Source: Bacteroidota bacterium (GTDB lineage: Bacteria; Bacteroidota; Bacteroidia; Bacteroidales; GCA-2748055). Taken from it: DNA of 28,827 nucleotides. Position 1 is the first letter of the stretch, and the number at the start of each line of letters is the position of its first letter. Location of the stretch: contig DAOWNM010000001.1 of NCBI GenBank assembly GCA_030642565.1, forward strand, positions 1 through 28,827, read 5' to 3'. Below, piece after piece: positions 14,777-21,460 of the stretch. The notes beneath the pieces were generated by a model, which did not search any database, was not told the origin of the DNA, and saw nothing but the letters and a program-made list of their open reading frames with translations. The translations under genes were made by a program, and so were the position numbers.

Positions 14777-16783
14777 ATGACCAAAGAAAAAGCTGAAGAG
14801 TTACTCCGTGCAAAATTTGGATTGCCAGAATTCTACGATGAACAATGGGAAGCCATAAGCAGATTACTAAATGGGGAGCGAGTTTTAATGATCCAACGCA
14901 CTGGTTTCGGAAAATCTTTGGTTTATCAATTTGCCGGAATAGTGCTTGAAGGAACGACTGTGATTTTTTCGCCGCTGATTGCCTTAATGCGTGATCAGGT
15001 ATCTAAACTACAGGAATTAAACCTACCGGCAGCCTTCATAAATTCTACATTGAATAAGGAGGAGAAAGAGGAAATACTTCGAAAAGCAGAAAATGGGGAC
15101 TATAAGTTATTATATATCACTCCTGAAAGACAGGAAGATGAGAAATGGCATCAAGTTATTCGTAAAATGAGGTTAGGAATGGTCGTTGTGGATGAAGCAC
15201 ATTGTATTTCGGCATGGGGACATGATTTTAGGCCCTCATATCGCAGAATAGTAAATGTGGTAAAACAGCTACAAGATGATTTTCCTGTATTAGCATGTAC
15301 CGCAACGGCTACCATGCGGGTTCAACATGACATTGAAACTCAATTTGATAATTCAAAACTAACAGTCCTCAGGGGGAATCTTGGCAGAGACAACTTCAAA
15401 TTGAATGTAGTACACTGTAACAATCAGGAAGACAAAATGATTGGTGTATTGCAACTCGTAAAATCTTTGAAAGGAACAGGTATTATTTACTGCGGAACAC
15501 GAGCTGTATCTGAAACTTATTCAAACTGGCTGGATTTTAATGGAATCAATGCCACATATTACAATGCTGGATTGGACAATGAAACCAGGAAGCGAATTGA
15601 AGTTGCACTCATAAATGATGATTACAAATGCATTGTTTCCACAAATGCTCTTGGTATGGGAATGGATAAACCAAATCTTCGTTTTGTAATACATACCCAA
15701 ATTCCTACATCACCTATGCATTATTATCAGGAAATAGGTCGTGCTGGCAGAGACGATCTTCCAACGACCATTGCATTGTTTTATTCCCCACAAGACGATG
15801 ATCTACCCTTATCTTTTATTAATAACAATAGACCGCCTGTTAGAGAGTATGAGAGGTTAATCCACATCTTAAGCAAAGAACCATTAAGCAGAAACGCCAT
15901 AATAAGGGAGATAAACCTTAAACAAACTGCCGTTGCTGTGATTCTTGCCGATTTAATTGATCAACGGATTGCAACGAAGATTACGAGAGGTAATTACACA
16001 TATTATGAATTAAAGTTTAATGCTCCTGCCCTGAATACTCAGGATTTTGAAGATTTACGAAATGCAAAACTGGCTGATTATGAACAAATGAGAGGATATT
16101 TAGAAGGGAATATATGCAGGATGAACTACCTAAGGAATTATTTGGGTGATGAAACAACCGAACCCTGTAGTAAATGTGATACGGATCTAAAAAAATCATA
16201 CAGAGTGTCTGCATCAGAGGAGCAACTTGAGGTCATTGACAGGTTCAGAGAAAATTACTTCCCTGTTCTAAAATTAAAGCGCAGAACTAGTATCTTAGTT
16301 GATGGAGTAGCGGCATCCTTTTATGGTGTTACAAATGTTGGTAAAATGATTCACCATAGTAAATATGAGAATGGTGGTGATTTTCCTGATCATCTGCTAA
16401 GACTAACGCTAAGAGCATTTCGAAAACACTATCAAGCAGAACAGTTTGAGATGGTGTTGTATGTGCCATCAACAGATTCTGGAGATTTAGTTAAGAATTT
16501 TGCTGAAAAAATTGCCCGTTCTTTGAAGTTTGAAATTTCACATGGTCTGGTAAAAAAAAGACAAACAGAACCTCAGAAAGTGTTTGAATCAGTAATTGGA
16601 AAGAGGGAAAATCTGAAAGGGGCATTCACAATTACTGAGGAGGTTAAAGACAAAAAGATTTTGTTGGTTGATGACATTTATGATAGCGGTGCATCGATTA
16701 AAGAAATTGCTGATATGCTGAAATTTAAAGGGGCAGCTTTAGTTGCTCCACTGGTAATTGCAAAAACAATCGGAGGAAAGTAA
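14777..16783 (+). CDS. RecQ-family helicase fused to ComF-like phosphoribosyltransferase
   Basis: A 668-residue fusion. The ATG at 14777 (MTKEKAEELL) is preferred to a TTG 27 bases upstream that lies in a stem-loop. Residues about 1-350 are an SF2 RecQ helicase: Walker A TGFGKS (42-47), DEAH (139-142) with the RecQ aromatic loop CISAWGHDFRPSYR, motif III ACTATAT, motif V STNALGMGMDKPN, motif VI GRAGRDD (321-327). A winged-helix-like part follows, then the RecQ zinc site with Cys447, Cys464 and Cys467 at the E. coli spacing, but the fourth ligand (position 470) is Asp. No HRDC domain is seen. Residues about 480-668 are a ComFC-like PRTase: KRENLKGAF (609-617) and the PRPP loop VDDIYDSGAS (631-640). 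It pairs with the DprA-like gene 44 bases downstream; both are AT-rich, unlike the flanks. PRTase plus DprA is the composition of ShosTA, so toxin/defence is the favoured role; a recombination role is the alternative. Confidence 0.9.
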   Translation: MTKEKAEELLRAKFGLPEFYDEQWEAISRLLNGERVLMIQRTGFGKSLVYQFAGIVLEGTTVIFSPLIALMRDQVSKLQELNLPAAFINSTLNKEEKEEILRKAENGDYKLLYITPERQEDEKWHQVIRKMRLGMVVVDEAHCISAWGHDFRPSYRRIVNVVKQLQDDFPVLACTATATMRVQHDIETQFDNSKLTVLRGNLGRDNFKLNVVHCNNQEDKMIGVLQLVKSLKGTGIIYCGTRAVSETYSNWLDFNGINATYYNAGLDNETRKRIEVALINDDYKCIVSTNALGMGMDKPNLRFVIHTQIPTSPMHYYQEIGRAGRDDLPTTIALFYSPQDDDLPLSFINNNRPPVREYERLIHILSKEPLSRNAIIREINLKQTAVAVILADLIDQRIATKITRGNYTYYELKFNAPALNTQDFEDLRNAKLADYEQMRGYLEGNICRMNYLRNYLGDETTEPCSKCDTDLKKSYRVSASEEQLEVIDRFRENYFPVLKLKRRTSILVDGVAASFYGVTNVGKMIHHSKYENGGDFPDHLLRLTLRAFRKHYQAEQFEMVLYVPSTDSGDLVKNFAEKIARSLKFEISHGLVKKRQTEPQKVFESVIGKRENLKGAFTITEEVKDKKILLVDDIYDSGASIKEIADMLKFKGAALVAPLVIAKTIGGK

Positions 16784-16827
16784 AACGAACGAATGTGATT
16801 TTCAGATAATTATAGAATTTTAAGCGG

Positions 16828-17994
16828 ATGACAGAGAACAATATACCTTATTGGATGGCTTTTGCTCATGCAAAGAGATTCACGAACAGGCGAAAGATGG
16901 ACTTTCTTATTGAAATTGTTCATGCTAAGGAAACCATTGGAGATGCATTGAAGAAAATCAAGTCTGGTGATAAACTTGGGTTTACATTTTCCGATATTGA
17001 ATGGGATGGTATTCAGGAAGCGATTGTTGAAATACCTAATTATTCATTTTTAGCAGAAGAATTGACCAATCAAGGCATTGTGATTGTGAGCGTTATGGAA
17101 AAATACGCGTACCCCGGGATATTGAAAGAGAACTTAAAAAAAGATGCGCCAATCGTTATTTATACCAAAGGGAATGCTGATTTGCTGAATAAAAAAAGTA
17201 TTGCGATTGTTGGTTCAAGGAACAGTTCGAAAACATCATTAGACTTCACTGACAGAATCGCCAAAAAAGGTGTCAGGAAACAATCTGTAATAATTAGTGG
17301 CTTCGCTAAAGGTGTTGACAAGCAGGCTCTTGACTCTGCCTTGAAATATCATGGACAAAGCATCATTGTACTACCGCAGGGGATTGACACATACAAAACA
17401 CAAACATACTATCCGGAGGTTATAAAAGGTGATGTTTTGGTGATTAGCACATATCATCCTAAAGCACCTTGGTCAGTTGGATTAGCAATGGATAGAAATA
17501 AAACAATTTATGGGTTAGCAGAGGAAATATATGTAGCAGAATCAGCTGATAAGGGAGGTACATGGGAAGGTGTTATCAATGGTTTAAAAAGAGGTAGAAA
17601 GGTATTCGTAAGAATGGCATTTTCGAATGAGAAGAATGCAAATAATATATTAATTAATGAAGGTGCAACACCAGTTGATTTTGATGGAATTGAAATCAGG
17701 CAGGAAGAACTTGAAAAAATAACTGCAAGTGAACCATTGCATGAGTATCATTCTGCTACAAGTCTATCAGATAAAGAAATAGTCGAAAAAATAATCGTAG
17801 AATTAAAATCAAAACATGGAAAAGGAATTACCGTAAATGAAGTTATTCAGGTTTTGCAATTGGACGAGAAAACAGCTAAAAAACTAAATAGAATACTTTC
17901 AGCAAGTTCGAAACTGAAAAAAGAAAAAAAAGGAAGGTATAATTATTTTCATCTGAGTAGCAGCACTCCTGAACAAAGCAGTATGTTTAGCTAA
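16828..17994 (+). CDS. DprA/Smf-like protein with C-terminal winged helix (ShosA-like)
   Basis: A 388-residue protein with a DprA-type Rossmann (SLOG superfamily) domain. Visible are YPGILKENLKKDAPIVIYTKGN before it, the nucleotide-binding GSRNSS (129-134), ISGFAKGVDKQALDSAL (GFAKGVD at 158-164, where classical DprA has GLARGID) and IIVLPQGID. A late stretch (about 315-375, EIVEKIIVELKSKHGKGITVNEV ... NRILSASSKLKKEKKGRYNYF in pieces) looks like a winged helix. Classical DprA loads RecA on transforming DNA; here no competence genes are near and the only partner is the RecQ-PRTase gene. In ShosTA the DprA-domain protein is the antitoxin to a PRTase toxin, so antitoxin or DNA sensor is the inferred role. 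Its stop is ten bases from the convergent symporter stop, so the insert is compact. Confidence 0.85.
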   Translation: MTENNIPYWMAFAHAKRFTNRRKMDFLIEIVHAKETIGDALKKIKSGDKLGFTFSDIEWDGIQEAIVEIPNYSFLAEELTNQGIVIVSVMEKYAYPGILKENLKKDAPIVIYTKGNADLLNKKSIAIVGSRNSSKTSLDFTDRIAKKGVRKQSVIISGFAKGVDKQALDSALKYHGQSIIVLPQGIDTYKTQTYYPEVIKGDVLVISTYHPKAPWSVGLAMDRNKTIYGLAEEIYVAESADKGGTWEGVINGLKRGRKVFVRMAFSNEKNANNILINEGATPVDFDGIEIRQEELEKITASEPLHEYHSATSLSDKEIVEKIIVELKSKHGKGITVNEVIQVLQLDEKTAKKLNRILSASSKLKKEKKGRYNYFHLSSSTPEQSSMFS

Positions 17995-18003
17995 CTCTCC
18001 TTG

Positions 18004-19464
18004 CTAATGCTTTTTAACTTTTCTCTTTCCACTAGTGAGGAGTAACATTGCGAACATAATCGCACCGTTTACAATCAGCAGTTCAAAACCAAACTGGTAA
18101 CCGTTAAACAGAAGCTCGGAGAAGTGACTCAGCAGAAAAGAGAGCAGGGGCGAAAGGATGGCCAGCAGGGGAACGATCCGGTCGCGCACCTGCAGCCTGG
18201 TAAATAGTCCGAATGCATAGAGTCCCAGCAGGGGACCGTAGGTATATCCGGCCACGCGGAAGATGGCCGAGATCACACTTTCGTCGTTGATGACCCGAAA
18301 CAGCATGATTACCAGTCCAAGTACCACCGAGATGGCCAGGTGCACCCTCCTGCGTGCCCGGGTCAGCTTTTTCTCCTCCCACTTCTGTGCCTCCAGGATA
18401 TCTACTGTAAATGATGTGGTTAAGGCAGTCAGCGCCGAATCGGCACTGGAGTAAGCAGCAGCTACCAGTCCCACGATAAAGAAGATTCCCACCACCTGGG
18501 GCAGGTATCCGCCAGTGACCACCATGGGAAAGAAATTGTCGGTGGTTTCCGGTATGGCCATCCCTCTGAATTGTGCAAACTGGATCAGTACGGCACCCAG
18601 GAAGAGAAAGATCAGGTTGACCGGCACCAGGGAGATGCTCATCAGGTACATGTTCTTTTTGGCCTCCTTAATATTCTTGCAGCTCAGGTTCTTCTGCATC
18701 ATATCCTGGTCCAGTCCGGTCATCACAATGGTGATAAAGGCACCAGCCAGGAAGTGCTTAAAAAAATGGTTCTCCTTCTGCCAGCCATCAAAGACCCAGA
18801 TTTTTGCATCCTCTCCTGCCACCACCCTTCCGATCATCTCTCCCAGTGAAAGATCCATGGAACGGGTAATCAGTAGGATGGAGACCACAACCGCTGTCAG
18901 CATACTGAAGGTCTGCAGTATATCGGTCCAGATAATAGTCTTGATTCCGCCACGGAACGTGTAGAGCCAGATCAGAGCGATGGTTACAATCACCGTCACA
19001 TAGAAGGGTATGTTCAACGACTCAAAAACGGTGATTTGCAAAACATTGGCCACCAGGAACAGCCTGAAGGATGCCCCGATGATCCGGGAGAGCAGGAAGA
19101 ATGATGCGCCTGTTTTGTAGGAAAATCTGCCAAAACGCTCCTCCAGGTAAGTATAGATGCTAGTGAGTTTCAACCGGTAGTAGAGCGGCATCAGCAGGTT
19201 GGCAATCACAGCATAACCCACCAGGTAACCCAGCACCATCTGCATATAGGAGAACTGGCTGTCGGCCACCCAGCCGGGTACAGAGATAAAGGTGACTCCC
19301 GAGAGCGATGCACCGATCATGCCGAAGGCCACCACATACCAGGGCGACTTGCGTTCGCCCAGGAAGAAAGCGTCGTTTCCGGCTCCCCGGCCTGAATACC
19401 AGGAGATGACCAGCAGAAGCAGGAAGTACCCGATAACAATGGATATGATCAGTGTAGCTGACAA
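18004..19464 (-). CDS. Sodium:solute symporter family protein
   Basis: A multi-pass transporter of the SSS family, 486 residues from a TTG start at 19464 (MSATLIISIVIGYFLLLL). Longer reading is open upstream to 19596 and has an ATG at 19557, but that would run across the start of the divergent recR gene and add a non-hydrophobic extension, so the TTG is preferred. About 13 hydrophobic segments are visible. Family signatures include SGVTFISVPGWVADSQFSY in the first helices and GLVAAAYSSADSALTALTTSF, the region with the Ser/Thr residues of the Na+ site. The substrate cannot be read from sequence; members of this subgroup take up sugars, sialic acid or other organic solutes. GC content is back to backbone level, so it is not part of the AT-rich insert. 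Confidence 0.9.
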   Translation of the reverse strand: MSATLIISIVIGYFLLLLVISWYSGRGAGNDAFFLGERKSPWYVVAFGMIGASLSGVTFISVPGWVADSQFSYMQMVLGYLVGYAVIANLLMPLYYRLKLTSIYTYLEERFGRFSYKTGASFFLLSRIIGASFRLFLVANVLQITVFESLNIPFYVTVIVTIALIWLYTFRGGIKTIIWTDILQTFSMLTAVVVSILLITRSMDLSLGEMIGRVVAGEDAKIWVFDGWQKENHFFKHFLAGAFITIVMTGLDQDMMQKNLSCKNIKEAKKNMYLMSISLVPVNLIFLFLGAVLIQFAQFRGMAIPETTDNFFPMVVTGGYLPQVVGIFFIVGLVAAAYSSADSALTALTTSFTVDILEAQKWEEKKLTRARRRVHLAISVVLGLVIMLFRVINDESVISAIFRVAGYTYGPLLGLYAFGLFTRLQVRDRIVPLLAILSPLLSFLLSHFSELLFNGYQFGFELLIVNGAIMFAMLLLTSGKRKVKKH

Positions 19465-19526
19465 GAGGATTGGTTTGAGTTTGGCAAAATTGAAGAAAAT
19501 CGCACGAAGATGAAAATTATAAGTGC

Positions 19527-19534
19527 TATTTTTG
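19527..19534 (+). promoter_or_regulatory. Probable -7 element of recR-lysA
   Basis: TATTTTTG is an exact TAnnTTTG match. It ends seven bases before the recR ATG at 19542, so transcription would start at or within a base or two of the start codon and the mRNA would be nearly leaderless. No -33 TTTG was found at the usual distance. Confidence 0.38.
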
Positions 19535-19541
19535 ATCTCGC

Positions 19542-20177
19542 ATGCATACCTATTCATCAAAACTGCTGGAAGAAGTTGTGGAGGAGTTCGCCACACTACC
19601 CGGGATCGGAAAAAAAACCGCCCTCAGGCTCGTACTGCACCTGCTCAAACAGGAGAAAAGGGATGTGGAACATTTTGGACGTACCATCCTGCGCATGAAA
19701 GAAGAGATAGTCACCTGCAGGGAGTGTCACAATATTTCAGATAGTGATGTTTGTCACATCTGCTCCGACCCTTACCGCGATAAACAGACCATCTGTGTGG
19801 TAGAATCGATCCGTGATGTAATGTCGATAGAGAATACCCAACAGTTTACCGGGGTCTACCATGTGCTGGGAGGGATCATCTCCCCCATGGATGGCATTGG
19901 TCCGGCCGACCTGACCATTGAATCGCTCGTGAATAGGGTTAAAACCGGGGGATGCAGGGAGGTAATCCTGGCACTCAGTACTACCATGGAGGGCGATACC
20001 ACCAATTTCTATATCTACCGAAGGCTCCAGGAATACCCCGTAACCATCACCACACTCGCCAGAGGTGTGGCCATTGGTGACGACCTGGAATATGCCGATG
20101 AGGTAACCCTGGGACGCTCCCTGCTTAACCGGACCTCCTTTGAGGAAACTTTTAAACACAGCAAACATGGAACTTAA
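19542..20177 (+). CDS. recR: Recombination mediator protein RecR
   Basis: RecR, 211 residues, acts with RecO (and RecF) to load RecA at single-strand gaps. The ATG at 19542 gives MHTYSSKLLEEVVEEF, then the N-terminal helix-hairpin-helix LPGIGKKTALRLVLHLL. A four-cysteine zinc finger (CRECHNISDSDVCHIC) and a Toprim domain (ICVVESIRDVMSIE ... GGIISPMDGIGP) follow, and the TLARGVAIGDDLEYADEVTLGRSL end is typical. The last few residues (FKHSKHGT) extend slightly past the family's usual end and overlap the lysA start by 11 bases, so the two genes are probably co-translated. It is divergent from the symporter gene with a 77-base gap that holds a -7 element. Confidence 0.98.
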   Translation: MHTYSSKLLEEVVEEFATLPGIGKKTALRLVLHLLKQEKRDVEHFGRTILRMKEEIVTCRECHNISDSDVCHICSDPYRDKQTICVVESIRDVMSIENTQQFTGVYHVLGGIISPMDGIGPADLTIESLVNRVKTGGCREVILALSTTMEGDTTNFYIYRRLQEYPVTITTLARGVAIGDDLEYADEVTLGRSLLNRTSFEETFKHSKHGT

Positions 20178-21402
20178 GAAGAACCTGTATACCATTGGAG
20201 GGATCCCGGTGATCGGCCTGGCACAAAAGCATGGATCGCCACTCTACATCTATGATACTGCCGTAATGATCAGGCAGTACGAGCGGATCACCAGCGCTTT
20301 TTCGGGGACCAGGTTAAGGATCAACTATGCCTGCAAGGCGCTGACCAATATCAACGTGTTGAAGCTGTTCAGGGGACTGGGTTCCGGACTGGATGCGGTA
20401 TCTGTACAGGAGGTGGAGCTGGGACTGAAGGCGGGATTTGAACCCCGGGATATCCTCTACACACCCAACTGTGTATCCATTGAAGAGATCGAAGAGGCGG
20501 TGGAACTGGGTGTGCGTATCAATATCGATAACATTGCCATCCTGGAGGAGTTCGGAGTTAAATATGGTGCAAGAATACCTGTATGCGTCCGTATCAATCC
20601 GCATGTACTGGGAGGCGGCAATAACAAGATCTCCACCGGTCATATCGACTCAAAATTCGGCATCTCCATCTATCAGATGCCCCATGTACACCGTATTGTG
20701 GAGACCAATAAGATGAAGGTGGAGGGGATTCATATGCACACCGGATCGGACATCCTCGATATGGAGACGTTCCTGCGGGCCTCCGAGGTGATGTTCGGGA
20801 CAGCCAAAGAGTTTAAGGAGCTCGACTATGTCGATTTTGGCAGCGGGTTCAAGGTGCCATACAAGGCCGACGATGTATCGACCGACGTGGAGTCTATGGG
20901 CAAAGATCTCACCAAACGTTTTAATTTGTTCTGCAAGGAGTATGGAAAAGAGCTGACTCTTATCTTCGAACCGGGGAAGTTCCTGGTGAGTGAGGCGGGC
21001 TATTTTGTGGCACGTGTCAATGTAATCAAGCAGACCACCTCCACTGTCTTTGCAGGGCTCGATACCGGACTCAACCACTTTATCAGGCCGATGTTCTATG
21101 AGGCTTACCATGAGATTATCAATGTCAGTAAGCCGGGAGGAAAAACCCGGATATATACGGTGGTGGGATATATCTGTGAGACCGATACCTTTGGATGGAA
21201 CCGTAAGATCAGTGAGGCAACAGAGGGCGACTACCTGCTCTTCAGAAATGCAGGAGCCTACTGTTATGCCATGTCCTCCAACTACAACTCAAGGTTTCGC
21301 CCGGCCGAGGTGCTGGTGCACAAAGGAGTGGACCACCTGATCAGAAAAAGAGAAGAAATGGAAGACCTGCTCCGAAACCAGCTGGAAATCGACACCCTCT
21401 AA
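20167..21402 (+). CDS. lysA: Diaminopimelate decarboxylase
   Basis: A PLP-dependent decarboxylase that makes lysine from meso-diaminopimelate, 411 residues. The ATG at 20167 (MELKKNLYTIGGIPV) was chosen over a TTG 27 bases upstream inside recR. Motifs: YIYDTAVM, NYACKALTNINVLKLF with the PLP lysine, ISTGHIDSKFGI, HMHTGSDILD, VDFGSGFKVPY, IFEPGKFLVSEAGYFVARV, and the CETDTFGWNR stretch near the C-terminus with the cysteine that completes the neighbouring active site. It overlaps recR by 11 bases. No other lysine or DAP genes are near, so the pathway is dispersed in this genome. Confidence 0.97.
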   Translation: MELKKNLYTIGGIPVIGLAQKHGSPLYIYDTAVMIRQYERITSAFSGTRLRINYACKALTNINVLKLFRGLGSGLDAVSVQEVELGLKAGFEPRDILYTPNCVSIEEIEEAVELGVRINIDNIAILEEFGVKYGARIPVCVRINPHVLGGGNNKISTGHIDSKFGISIYQMPHVHRIVETNKMKVEGIHMHTGSDILDMETFLRASEVMFGTAKEFKELDYVDFGSGFKVPYKADDVSTDVESMGKDLTKRFNLFCKEYGKELTLIFEPGKFLVSEAGYFVARVNVIKQTTSTVFAGLDTGLNHFIRPMFYEAYHEIINVSKPGGKTRIYTVVGYICETDTFGWNRKISEATEGDYLLFRNAGAYCYAMSSNYNSRFRPAEVLVHKGVDHLIRKREEMEDLLRNQLEIDTL

Positions 21403-21437
21403 AATATGAACAACCAGGAACTATCTAACTACTAACT

Positions 21438-21452
21438 GCGAGCGTAGCGAGC
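21438..21452. repeat. Short direct repeat GCGAGC-GTA-GCGAGC before the glycosyltransferase
   Basis: The 58-base gap between lysA and the glycosyltransferase holds GCGAGC twice (21438-21443 and 21447-21452) three bases apart, directly after an ACTAACTACTAACT-like stretch. A nine-codon ATG frame (21406-21435, MNNQELSNY then stop) also fits in this gap. There is no clear hairpin or -7 element. A function is not shown. Confidence 0.4.
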
Positions 21453-21460
21453 ATACTATC

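Noticed and set aside
14698..18003. Insert as a transposon, integron or prophage fragment
   Set aside because: No transposase, integrase, tRNA or convincing terminal inverted repeats are seen; only the composition break supports transfer.
19465..19596. Longer symporter N-terminus running over the recR start
   Set aside because: The extra residues are not membrane-like and would overlap the conserved recR N-terminus; the TTG at 19464 fits the family better.
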